The notes beneath the pieces were generated by a model, which was given only the letters and a program-made list of their open reading frames with translations, ran no database searches and was not told where the DNA came from. Shown in pieces: positions 1-6,151 of a DNA stretch of 26,575 nt (positions are counted from its first letter, which is position 1; the number at the start of each line of letters is the position of its first letter). Both the position numbers and the translations under genes were made by a program. The stretch comes from a virus, in the IMG/VR virus record IMGVR_UViG_3300025286_000113, positions 1-26,575 of that record, one strand, 5' to 3'.

Positions 1-804
1 ACTTAATGGAGATTGTGATGCAGATATATTAAACATAGTAATTCTGCTTTTCCATTCTGATGGCCATTTCTTTTTAGCATAAACACCGTAATGAAACATT
101 GCATTATTTCTACCACCTTCTGGTATTTTATTTATAGACATAAGTTCTATACACGGAGGCCCATCAGAAAATTCTGATTGGGGCCTCTGTACTTTCACGA
201 GACCAACATCTAGTTGTTTTACATTATTTATGATCTCGTAAAATTCTTCTAAACTTGCTGCATCTCCATCATCTTTAAATGCATATCTTGTTGTGTCATC
301 ACCATTAAAGTATGGTAGATTTAAAAAATTTCCTGTGTCGTCTTGTGATTTTAATTTAATTTGTTTTGGAAAGACCTCTGACCCGCCGTATCCCAGTAGT
401 GTTTTTATCTCTGTAAGTTTATCTCTCATTCTTTCTGCATTTACAGGTTTCTCTGAAAACAGAAACACATGAGCGCCTCCACTCTTTGACCTACATACTA
501 CCAGTGGTAATTTAAATTGTTTTATTTTATTAATTAATTTTTTATGATCAAATCCTGCATATGAATCTATATCTACACATCCCCACACACATTGATTGTC
601 ATCATTAATTGGAATAATTCCTAAACTTTGTGAACCCTGTAGATGTTTTAACCAAAGTTCATCTGTAACTGGTTCTCTTACTACAAAAGATTGTCCTTTT
701 ACCTTTTCTCCATTGTTATTATTAGGACCAACTTTTGTACAACCATGGGCTCTTTTTAAGCCTTTAAATATATCTCTAAAATTTCTTACTCTATCTTCAA
801 TCAT
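1..804 (-). CDS. Archaeo-eukaryotic-type DNA primase, C-terminus off the left edge
   Basis: The frame is open for 268 codons from the ATG at 804 to the window edge, so the C-terminal part is missing. It looks like an AEP-superfamily (TOTE-type) primase that would synthesise primers for phage replication. Visible motifs are VDIDSY at residues 77-82 (metal-binding D78 and D80), SKSGGAH at 106-112 (nucleotide-binding His motif), EVFPKQ at 143-148 and GNFLNLPYF at 158-166. GRNNAMF at 231-237 resembles the PriCT region that follows AEP cores. In relatives a helicase domain often follows; here it would lie outside the window. The ATG has no good Shine-Dalgarno; the frame stays open upstream to a TAG but offers no ATG. 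It is the last visible gene of the minus-strand replication unit. The fold call is fairly firm, the physiological role is inferred. Confidence 0.8.
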   Translation of the reverse strand, partial: MIEDRVRNFRDIFKGLKRAHGCTKVGPNNNNGEKVKGQSFVVREPVTDELWLKHLQGSQSLGIIPINDDNQCVWGCVDIDSYAGFDHKKLINKIKQFKLPLVVCRSKSGGAHVFLFSEKPVNAERMRDKLTEIKTLLGYGGSEVFPKQIKLKSQDDTGNFLNLPYFNGDDTTRYAFKDDGDAASLEEFYEIINNVKQLDVGLVKVQRPQSEFSDGPPCIELMSINKIPEGGRNNAMFHYGVYAKKKWPSEWKSRITMFNISASQSPLS

Positions 805-813
805 AGTTTTGTC

Positions 814-871
814 TTGGGCGTTTCCACTCTCGCTTTCACGCCCAATCCTAGGAATCTAGCTTTCGCTAGAT
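814..871 (-). other. Two stem-loops between the 253-aa gene and the primase gene
   Basis: In minus-strand RNA the gap first holds ATCTAGC-GAAA-GCTAGAT (871 to 854), a perfect 7-bp stem capped by a GNRA-type tetraloop. Then comes the palindrome TCCTAGGA, then TTGGGCG/CGCCCAA (845-839 with 820-814), a perfect 7-bp stem around an 18-nt purine-rich loop. Neither stem is followed by a U-run, so a classic terminator is unlikely. The second stem ends about ten bases before the primase ATG and is G+C-rich against its surroundings. It could be a cis-regulatory, processing or protein-binding element. I do not recognise a known RNA family. Confidence 0.5.
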
Positions 872-873
872 GA

Positions 874-1635
874 TTAATATGGTGAATCGCTTTTTGATTC
901 GTCAGATCCATGTTTGGTTTTAACTAAACCTTTTCCTACTCTATCAGCAAAATTTTTAGCCATATCATAGATTGATTTATTAGTTACAGGACCAACTTTA
1001 GTTACATCCCATCCAAACCATGTTCCTTTGTCATTAGACATCTGAACAGTCTTTAGATTATAAATGTGGCTATATGTTGGCGGAGTAAATAATCCATTTT
1101 TACCCTGCATCTTAATACCCATCATCATTGAGTTCCATTTTCTACTCACTTTTAATTGAGTAGCTTTCATAGAAATCAAAGCATCTGATGGACTACCATT
1201 CATGAAAATAACATAATGGTTCGCAGTATTTTCTAAATAGTTACCATTAGGTAAACGATCTTTGAAAGATTTATCACGAGTAGTTGTACTCACAATATCA
1301 CTGTCTGCCTTATGAAATGCAATTGGAGAACCCTGACTTGAGCCTCTATCTTGCCATTCTACATACTGTCTTTCATAAAAAACTGGAATAACATCTATTC
1401 CTTTTTTACCATCGAAAAGTTGATTTGTGACAGTATTAAATATCATTCCTGGTTCTGCGCCCTCAATAAATTTTTCATTCATCTTGTTCACTTCAGGAGA
1501 TAGTTGTCCTAAAACTTTCAGAAATGGTAAAGCAAAATCTTCTTGCTTCATATTCTGAGAGCCTGCATTTGCATCTACCTCGAATAAATTCGTAGACAAT
1601 GCACCTGCATTTTCTTTTTTTGCTACTTCGTTCAT
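874..1635 (-). CDS. Conserved phage replication-module protein, possible ssDNA-binding protein
   Basis: This 253-residue protein is of a type often seen in phage replication modules. Its core contains LPFLKVLGQLSPEVNK (residues about 36-51), a GxIxNTVTN segment near 64-71, and a stretch rich in Tyr, Phe and Trp (VFYERQYVEW) followed by TTTRD. No catalytic motif is visible. The tail (SDESKSDSPY) is mildly acidic and ends in an aromatic residue, as single-stranded DNA-binding proteins often do, but it is less acidic than T7 gp2.5. The gene sits between a coiled-coil protein and the primase. The start is the ATG at 1635, with AAGGAAA about ten bases upstream; it begins two bases after its neighbour's stop. 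The ssDNA-binding role is inference from context and the tail. Confidence 0.55.
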   Translation of the reverse strand: MNEVAKKENAGALSTNLFEVDANAGSQNMKQEDFALPFLKVLGQLSPEVNKMNEKFIEGAEPGMIFNTVTNQLFDGKKGIDVIPVFYERQYVEWQDRGSSQGSPIAFHKADSDIVSTTTRDKSFKDRLPNGNYLENTANHYVIFMNGSPSDALISMKATQLKVSRKWNSMMMGIKMQGKNGLFTPPTYSHIYNLKTVQMSNDKGTWFGWDVTKVGPVTNKSIYDMAKNFADRVGKGLVKTKHGSDESKSDSPY

Positions 1636-1637
1636 GT

Positions 1638-2186
1638 TTATTGTTTCCTTTTTATTGTAGTCTTATTTCCAACAAATATGTTGAAAAGTTCCGTTGGCAT
1701 GTCTTTACCTGCCTCAATACGCTCACGGACTAACGCTTTAAGAGTCATGGGTTCAACCTTCATCTTTTGTGTTGGCTGAAACCCACGCTCTTGTGCAAGA
1801 ACAGCATAATCAGCTGCCTTGTTTTCTTCGTTGCGACCAAAAGATACGGATATCTCATTTTTGATTATATCTCCTAGTCCATTATTACGAAGCCAGTTAA
1901 GAGCCTTTTCTCTATTCGCATTTGTAATCGTTGCGCTATAGAAAGGCTTAACATCTACTGAAGATCCATCCATAAGCTTAAGATGGGATAGACCCATCTC
2001 TGTCATCATGGTTGGAATAACCTCTCCAGATAGACGATCTAGTTCTTTTTTAGTGTTCTTCATATTGTCTTCTTGTAGTTCAAGTCTTTTTTGTAAAGAC
2101 TCCAACTTCTCAACTTGATCTGCAAGTGACTGAATATTATCAGTCTTCTTCATTGTGTCTTGTTGGTCTTTTTCAAAATCAATCAT
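1638..2186 (-). CDS. Conserved phage coiled-coil protein of the replication module
   Basis: The protein has 182 residues from the ATG at 2186, which is preceded by AAAGGAG at good spacing; an upstream in-frame start at 2219 would overlap the previous gene much more. Residues about 18-55 form a Leu/Lys/Glu heptad coiled coil. The rest is compact: GEVIPTMMTEMGL, then DGSSVDVKPFYSATI, then ALNWLRNNGLGDIIKNEISVSF, ending with LVRERIEAGKDMPTELFNIFVG. That layout (coiled coil, a short beta region naming a substrate-like strand, C-terminal MPTELF) matches a family common beside phage recombination and ssDNA-binding genes, whose function I do not know. It overlaps the 118-aa gene by eight bases and is probably co-translated with it. 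Confidence 0.6.
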   Translation of the reverse strand: MIDFEKDQQDTMKKTDNIQSLADQVEKLESLQKRLELQEDNMKNTKKELDRLSGEVIPTMMTEMGLSHLKLMDGSSVDVKPFYSATITNANREKALNWLRNNGLGDIIKNEISVSFGRNEENKAADYAVLAQERGFQPTQKMKVEPMTLKALVRERIEAGKDMPTELFNIFVGNKTTIKRKQ

Positions 2187-2535
2187 TAATTTCTCCTTTC
2201 TCGTATAAATTAATTTCAATAGGATAATATTTTCTTTCTTGTTTATCCCATTTTAATAGATTGTATTTTCCATTTGTGATGTCAGAAACTATAGAACACG
2301 CCACTCCTATTATTGCAGGATCGCCTGTCAATAATAAATAATCTCCTGTAGTAAAATCCTTTAAAGCTTTTCTTAGTTTAAAAATTAAAGGACCAGGAGA
2401 AAATATTATTTGAGAAAATTCTGGAAGTAAAAATTTCATTTTACCAAATTCAGATGCACCTATAATATTAATTTTAGGGCTCCCTGCTTGGGTTCCTGGA
2501 ATTTCTTGTATGACGTAAACTATTTTTTCTTTCAT
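2179..2535 (-). CDS. Conserved hypothetical phage protein, first gene of the minus-strand replication unit
   Basis: The protein has 118 residues if translation starts at the ATG at 2535. An in-frame TTG at 2544 would add three residues but lies inside the predicted -10 region of its own promoter, so the ATG is preferred. The C-terminal half holds the best conserved stretch, LLLTGDPAIIGVACSIVSD (about 88-106 counted loosely), then NGKYNLLKWD and a YYPIEINLY ending. I recall this pattern from other marine phages as a protein of unknown function. No membrane segment, signal peptide or catalytic motif is visible. By the promoter geometry its mRNA would be leaderless or nearly so. Being first in the unit, it may be an early regulator or replication accessory, but that is only positional reasoning. 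Confidence 0.6.
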   Translation of the reverse strand: MKEKIVYVIQEIPGTQAGSPKINIIGASEFGKMKFLLPEFSQIIFSPGPLIFKLRKALKDFTTGDYLLLTGDPAIIGVACSIVSDITNGKYNLLKWDKQERKYYPIEINLYEKGEIND

Positions 2536-2537
2536 GC

Positions 2538-2571
2538 TTGACAATATAATAATTAATTGTTATCTTGTCAA
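2538..2571. promoter_or_regulatory. Antiparallel overlapping promoters inside a 34-bp palindrome
   Basis: The arms are TTGACAATATAAT (2538-2550) and GTTATCTTGTCAA (2559-2571), which match as an inverted repeat at 11 of 13 positions around the 8-bp palindrome AATTAATT. Each arm carries a perfect -35 box. On the plus strand TTGACA is 17 bp from TATCTT (2561-2566), giving a start near 2573 and a leader of about 17 nt for the helicase. On the minus strand TTGACA (2571-2566) is 17 bp from TATATT (2548-2543), giving a start near 2536, one base before the ATG at 2535. A consensus TATAAT at 2545-2550 could serve as an alternative plus-strand -10. Symmetry also suits a dimeric regulator. Confidence 0.6.
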
Positions 2572-2589
2572 CTAGAAAGAAGAAAAATT

Positions 2590-4020
2590 ATGAAATACAA
2601 ATTTAAGACAAAACCATATGCACATCAAATAACTGCGTTGGAAAAATCGTGGAATAAAGAAACTTATGCTTATTTTATGGAAATGGGTACGGGTAAAACT
2701 AAAGTATTAATTGATAATGCTGCCATGCTTTATGATAAAGGCAAAATAGATGGCCTTTTAATTGTTGCACCTAAAGGGGTTGTAGGTACGTGGTATAATC
2801 AAGAAATTCCTATACATCTTCCAGATCATATAGAAAATGTGACTGTATTGTGGCAAGCAAATATTACTAAAACTCAGCAAAAAAAACTAGACGAATTATT
2901 TGAACCAGAATCTATTTTTCATATTCTGATTATGAATGTAGAAGCTTTTAGCACTACTAAAGGAACAGAATTTGCCCATAAATTTATATCTAGTCATAAT
3001 ACATTGATGGTTATCGATGAATCTACTACTATTAAAAATCCTTCAGCTAAAAGAACTAAGAGTATTCTTAAACTATCCACTGAAGCCAAATATAGAAGAA
3101 TAATGACAGGATCGCCTGTAACTAAAAATCCGTTAGATTTATATAGTCAATGTGAGTTTTTAAGTCCATGGTTATTAAACTTTGCTTCGTATTATTCATT
3201 TAGAAACAGATATGCAGAAATGAAAACTATACATGTTAGTGGACGATCTATACAGGTTGTTGATAAATTTAAGAATTTAGGTGAATTATCAGAAACATTA
3301 AAAAATTTTTCCTATAGAGTATTAAAAGAAGATTGCTTAGATTTACCTCCTAAAAACTGGACTAAAAGACATATCACTTTATCACATGATCAAAGAAAAA
3401 TTTATACTGAAATGAAACAAACAGCACTTGCACATTTAAATGGTAAAGTTACGAGCACCATGACTATTCTTACTCAATTAATGAGATTGCATCAAATTAC
3501 ATGTGGCCATTTTACCGCAGATGATGGCACTACACAGCCTATAGATAATAATAGAACTAGTGAGCTGATGAATGTAATATCTGAGATGGAAGGTAAAGCC
3601 ATTATTTGGGCTCATTATCAGTATGATATAAGAGAAATTATTAGAGGTATAGTTGAGAAATATGGTCCAGGTTCCGTGGTTGACTATTATGGGCTCACGC
3701 CTCAAGAAGAAAGACAACCTAATATTACGAAATTTCAGTCCGACCCTAGGTGTCGATTCCTTGTTGGAACGCCCTCTACGGGCGGCTATGGCATCACTCT
3801 GACGGCTGCAAACACCGTAATATACTATTCTAACGGATATGACCTAGAGAAGCGATTACAGTCAGAAGACAGAGCGCACAGAATTGGTCAAAAAAAGAAT
3901 GTCACTTATGTGGATATTATAGCAGAAGACACGGTTGACGAAAAAATTGTAAAAGCTCTACGTACGAAGATTAATATTGCTTCTCAAGTATTGGGAGAAG
4001 ATCTTAAATCATGGATTTAG
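2590..4020 (+). CDS. SNF2-like superfamily 2 helicase
   Basis: This is the only plus-strand gene I accept. It encodes 476 residues from the ATG at 2590, chosen over an upstream TTG at 2557 because AGAAAGAAG lies just before it and the homologous region begins there. Motifs in order: KPYAHQ (8-13, Q-motif-like), GTGKT Walker A (33-37), IVAPKGVVGTW (58-68, motif Ia), DEST Walker B (143-146), TGSP (173-176, motif III), and QSEDRAHRIGQ (424-434, motif VI with arginine fingers). It should be an ATP-driven DNA translocase acting in replication, recombination or remodelling of replication forks, like other phage SNF2-type enzymes. The last third is clearly G+C-richer than the first two thirds. It is transcribed away from the primase unit and towards hsp20. 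Confidence 0.88.
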   Translation: MKYKFKTKPYAHQITALEKSWNKETYAYFMEMGTGKTKVLIDNAAMLYDKGKIDGLLIVAPKGVVGTWYNQEIPIHLPDHIENVTVLWQANITKTQQKKLDELFEPESIFHILIMNVEAFSTTKGTEFAHKFISSHNTLMVIDESTTIKNPSAKRTKSILKLSTEAKYRRIMTGSPVTKNPLDLYSQCEFLSPWLLNFASYYSFRNRYAEMKTIHVSGRSIQVVDKFKNLGELSETLKNFSYRVLKEDCLDLPPKNWTKRHITLSHDQRKIYTEMKQTALAHLNGKVTSTMTILTQLMRLHQITCGHFTADDGTTQPIDNNRTSELMNVISEMEGKAIIWAHYQYDIREIIRGIVEKYGPGSVVDYYGLTPQEERQPNITKFQSDPRCRFLVGTPSTGGYGITLTAANTVIYYSNGYDLEKRLQSEDRAHRIGQKKNVTYVDIIAEDTVDEKIVKALRTKINIASQVLGEDLKSWI

Positions 4021-4059
4021 TAGGACTATACGCGTAGCGCGCGCAAATTTTCAAATCCA
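4021..4059. other. CpG-rich palindromic spacer between convergent genes
   Basis: This 39-bp gap separates the plus-strand helicase stop from the minus-strand hsp20 stop. It contains two abutting perfect palindromes, TACGCGTA (4029-4036) and GCGCGCGC (4037-4044), and a short potential stem CGCG-TAG-CGCG (4031-4041), followed by AAATTTT. Such G+C runs are rare in this AT-rich window. It may stop both transcripts or bind a protein. The stem is too short for a confident terminator call. Confidence 0.4.
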
Positions 4060-4482
4060 CTATTTTATAGCTATTTTCTTTGGCTTCTTGTCTTCTGGTG
4101 GATTGTAATTCAATTCCACTTTCAACATTCCATCTTCTAGTTTAGCTCCAGCACATTCAACATACTCTGACAACTGAAATTGTTTTCTAAACTCACGTTT
4201 AGCTATGCCTTTATGAACAAAATTTTCTTCATGTTCAGAAAGCGATGCTCCTTGCTCTCCACCAATAGACAGAACTCCATCTTGTACTTCAACAACAACG
4301 TCTGATTTTTTATAACCAGCTACTGCCATCTCTAAGATGTATTTATCTTCGCCTGCTTTCTTTATAATATTATAATGTGGAAAGCCTGCGTTTATAGTAT
4401 TGGACCTATGAAATCGCTCGAAGAACGATTCAAAGCCAATTGCATTATTTAGGAAATTATTTAAATTTATTAGATCAGTCAT
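4060..4482 (-). CDS. hsp20: Hsp20/alpha-crystallin small heat shock protein
   Basis: This 140-residue protein matches IbpA-like small heat shock proteins in length and layout. It has a short hydrophobic N-terminus (FFERFHRSNT), then an alpha-crystallin domain from about 38 to 128 with YILEMAVAGYKKSDVVVEV and the typical FRKQFQLSEYVE and AKLEDGMLKVEL. It ends in KKIAIK, carrying the I-x-I anchor. As an ATP-independent holdase in the host cytoplasm it would keep unfolded proteins soluble during infection; in T4-like cyanophages such genes are known near virion genes, and a role in virion or host protein folding is plausible. The start is well supported by AAGGAGG (4494-4488), five bases before the ATG. 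It is the final gene of the minus-strand late region. Confidence 0.92.
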   Translation of the reverse strand: MTDLINLNNFLNNAIGFESFFERFHRSNTINAGFPHYNIIKKAGEDKYILEMAVAGYKKSDVVVEVQDGVLSIGGEQGASLSEHEENFVHKGIAKREFRKQFQLSEYVECAGAKLEDGMLKVELNYNPPEDKKPKKIAIK

Positions 4483-4487
4483 AGTAA

Positions 4488-4515
4488 CCTCCTTGTTAGA
4501 CAGTTAATAAAAAGG
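4488..4515 (-). promoter_or_regulatory. Strong hsp20 ribosome binding site with possible masking structure
   Basis: The Shine-Dalgarno is AAGGAGG at 4494-4488. In the minus-strand leader, CCUUUUU (4515-4509) can pair with AACAAGG (4497-4491), with one U-C mismatch, which would hide half of the Shine-Dalgarno behind an AU-rich helix. A second option, TAAC/GTTA, would present it in a loop. Weak, imperfect masking resembles fourU-type RNA thermometers, which commonly control bacterial hsp20 genes. No folding energy was computed. Confidence 0.3.
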
Positions 4516-4537
4516 CCCCTAAAGCACCCTTAAGACG

Positions 4538-4565
4538 TATATATACTATTTTAGAGTAATTACAA
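4538..4565 (-). promoter_or_regulatory. Candidate sigma70-type promoter for hsp20
   Basis: On the minus strand TTGTAA (4565-4560) is 16 bp from TATATA (4543-4538), overlapping nothing but the spacer after the endolysin stop at 4569. Transcription would start near 4531 and leave a leader of about 49 nt. This would let hsp20 be expressed apart from the late genes. AT-rich background makes a chance match possible. Confidence 0.35.
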
Positions 4566-4568
4566 CCC

Positions 4569-5054
4569 TTACTCTACTACTCTTCCACCTTGCCACTTCA
4601 TTTCTGGAAGGCCATTCTCATACCGTTTGCCATCGAATGTCAGAATTTGTTTTCTGTTAGCACCCTTTTCATTATAACTAACGTGTATCCAGCCCGCTTG
4701 TCCATCGTCGGGTTTGTAGAACTCGAGAATACATTGATCAAAATCTACATTATTAGTCAGCCAATAAGCGACTTTAATATTAGGGACTCCATTGATTTCG
4801 AAGTCAACAGCCTGGCCCTTCGCATGTTGCGACGTTTTTTTGCTGCCGATCGCTTCACACAGCGCCTCGCTGCGGTAGCCCGAGGACACCATAATGGGTA
4901 AATCAAAATGTGCACGCACTGGTTCCAAAATTTCATAACATACGTTTTCTAAATTTTTTATTTCACCAGCTCCTGGCGTATTGTCAATACCTTTACGAGC
5001 TGCTACCATTGAACGGGTCATCTCTTCAAGAGTGAAGTGTTTTGAAAGTTGCAT
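4569..5054 (-). CDS. Peptidase M15 family endolysin (D,D- or L,D-peptidase)
   Basis: The 161-residue protein is a peptidase M15_3-type zinc enzyme, expected to cut peptidoglycan cross-links or stem peptides for lysis. It opens with the typical SKHFTLEEMTRS, then SSGYRS at 57-62, SQHAKGQAVDFEI at 75-87 (zinc ligands H77 and D84), and GWIHVSY at 121-127 (third ligand H124). A length near 160 aa without a cell-wall-binding domain is normal for Gram-negative phages. It has no signal peptide, so it needs a holin; several small membrane proteins lie directly upstream. The middle of the gene reaches about 55% G+C, far above its neighbours. The ATG at 5054 follows the previous stop after four bases and has a poor Shine-Dalgarno. 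Confidence 0.88.
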   Translation of the reverse strand: MQLSKHFTLEEMTRSMVAARKGIDNTPGAGEIKNLENVCYEILEPVRAHFDLPIMVSSGYRSEALCEAIGSKKTSQHAKGQAVDFEINGVPNIKVAYWLTNNVDFDQCILEFYKPDDGQAGWIHVSYNEKGANRKQILTFDGKRYENGLPEMKWQGGRVVE

Positions 5055-5058
5055 AATT

Positions 5059-5259
5059 TTATGAAGCTAGGTGATTGATTAAAGTATATATTAAAAAAGC
5101 CATACCACAGATTAAAGCTCCAGAACACGTTAATAGTATTTTCTCAAGTCTCTTAACTCGTTCTTCTATTTGATGAATTTTTTTATGTGTTTCTCTTTGC
5201 ATAATTCGACATAGTCTCTCGTGTGATTCAATTTTTTGTAAGGCGTTAGTTTTTTTCAT
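5059..5259 (-). CDS. Small single-span membrane protein, holin candidate
   Basis: This 66-residue protein has a charged N-terminal helix (residues about 8-40, heptad-like, rich in Lys, Glu and Arg) followed by one hydrophobic span at 41-62 and a four-residue tail. This arrangement, cytoplasmic amphipathic helix plus one C-terminal transmembrane segment, resembles XhlA-type and class III holin-like proteins. Its position directly before the endolysin supports a lysis role. It starts with a TGATG one-base overlap with the gene before it. I do not recognise a named family, so holin is an inference from topology and neighbours. Confidence 0.55.
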   Translation of the reverse strand: MKKTNALQKIESHERLCRIMQRETHKKIHQIEERVKRLEKILLTCSGALICGMAFLIYTLINHLAS

Positions 5260-5474
5260 CAGTCTAGTATTAAAGAAAGTATTTTCTTTTCCCCCATATA
5301 TATTTCGGTGTTAGCCTTAGACTTAATGCATTTATATATAACTCTATCAGTAGTTTTTTTGTCCCGCATAGATACGCGCTTGGCCTTAAGACATTGGCTG
5401 AGGGTGGGCTGGATACGATGTTCTTTAATTTCATGGTCCCAGATTAAAAGTAGGGCGAATACAGTCTCAATCAT
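5259..5474 (-). CDS. Small conserved protein with short hydrophobic N-terminus
   Basis: From the ATG at 5474 the protein has 71 residues; a TTG at 5507 would add eleven residues but has no better ribosome binding site and would spoil the N-terminal hydrophobic stretch. Residues 2-11 (IETVFALLLI) form a short membrane-active or signal-like segment. The rest is basic and holds two cysteines (28 and 49) that could form a disulphide if exported. The spacing IQPTLSQCLKAKR, later YKCIKSKANTEIYMG, recalls a family of small proteins near lysis genes in marine phages; its function is unknown to me. It overlaps the next gene by one base. The 72 bp upstream hold an AT-rich stretch and no gene. Confidence 0.5.
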   Translation of the reverse strand: MIETVFALLLIWDHEIKEHRIQPTLSQCLKAKRVSMRDKKTTDRVIYKCIKSKANTEIYMGEKKILSLILD

Positions 5475-5546
5475 CGCACGCACACCTTTTTCCAAATAGT
5501 TTTTCAAACCATTTTTGACTACTTATTTTTTTAAAAAACTTAATGA

Positions 5547-5954
5547 TCATTGATGGCCTCCATTAGCAAAAGTTCTTTGCTTATCTTTTAATTTTTCAAT
5601 ATCAGATAATATCTTTTCTACATCTTTTTGTAAACGCTCTATGTTTACGGTATTTGACATCATATCCTCCATCGAAGTTTCTATTTTTTCTACTTGCCCA
5701 CTCATATGTTCGATGAGCATAAATTGTTCTGAATCAGCGGGAAGACTTCCTAAAAGTCCCCGAGGCCATCCGATACGGAAAGCTGTGTTTTCTACGAGAT
5801 CCTTCTCCATTAATTCTAGTTTTGTTGAGTGTCGGTTTTGGGTCTCAATGATACCGAAGTAAGCCCAGGTTCCAATCGCGACGAGGGTGATCAAACTGGC
5901 AACCGTTTTCATCGGCATCTGAACTTTTGCTTCGTCTGAAATTTTAAGTGCCAT
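5547..5954 (-). CDS. Membrane-anchored coiled-coil protein near the lysis genes
   Basis: The start is the ATG at 5954, giving 135 residues and a TAATG overlap with the previous stop; an upstream ATG at 5963 would lie inside the previous gene. One hydrophobic span (about 17-36) is followed by a conserved region with ENTAFRIGWPRG and GSLPADSEQFMLIEHM, then a coiled coil (about 84-126). With a short N-terminus and the bulk after the span, it could face either side of the inner membrane. I recall near-identical architecture in pelagiphages, where it is unassigned. A spanin or holin-regulator role is possible from its place before the endolysin, but no lipobox is visible. Confidence 0.6.
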   Translation of the reverse strand: MALKISDEAKVQMPMKTVASLITLVAIGTWAYFGIIETQNRHSTKLELMEKDLVENTAFRIGWPRGLLGSLPADSEQFMLIEHMSGQVEKIETSMEDMMSNTVNIERLQKDVEKILSDIEKLKDKQRTFANGGHQ

Positions 5955-6151
5955 TATTTCCAACCTTTCTTAGCTAGTTTAGGTTTTCCTTTAACTAAAC
6001 CGCCTTCTGCATGTAAAGTGGGTTTTTTATATCCACTCATCATTTTTGAAAGATCAATTTCTATTAAATCTAATCTTTCCATAGGTTTATCAGGATAGAC
6101 AACCCATTGGTATTTTCCTGGTTTATATTTTTTTGGTTTTTTCTTTGGCAT
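5954..6151 (-). CDS. Small basic hypothetical protein with a GG motif
   Basis: This 65-residue protein is highly basic at both ends: it begins with PKKKPKKYKPGKY and ends with KGKPKLAKKGWK. The centre (MERLDLIEIDLSKMMSGYKK) is likely helical. Near the C-terminus HAEGGLVKGKPKL contains the same A-E-G-G-L/I pattern that recurs in the large virion proteins of this window. It has no membrane span. It is joined by one-base TAATG overlaps on both sides, which supports it being a real gene. Binding to DNA or to a virion protein is possible, but nothing in the sequence decides it. Confidence 0.5.
   Translation of the reverse strand: MPKKKPKKYKPGKYQWVVYPDKPMERLDLIEIDLSKMMSGYKKPTLHAEGGLVKGKPKLAKKGWK

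Noticed and set aside
596-859. Plus-strand open frame opposite the primase N-terminus
   Set aside because: It lies over clear AEP primase coding sequence and reads as low-complexity Ser/Leu/Pro antisense.
2557-2589. Extended helicase start (TTG at 2557)
   Set aside because: It lies within the promoter palindrome and upstream of the predicted transcript start; the ATG at 2590 has a purine-rich ribosome site.
4500-4531. Rho-independent terminator before hsp20 (GGGGCC then T-run)
   Set aside because: Only a four-base stem can be drawn, so the T-run more likely belongs to the leader of hsp20.
4590-4901. Plus-strand open frame opposite the endolysin
   Set aside because: The minus-strand M15 motifs are complete, and the opposite frame has no recognisable domain.
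5521-5551. AT-rich stretch with palindrome AATGATCATT as an origin or attachment site
   Set aside because: It is short, partly inside a coding end, and has no iterons or duplicated copy elsewhere in the window.
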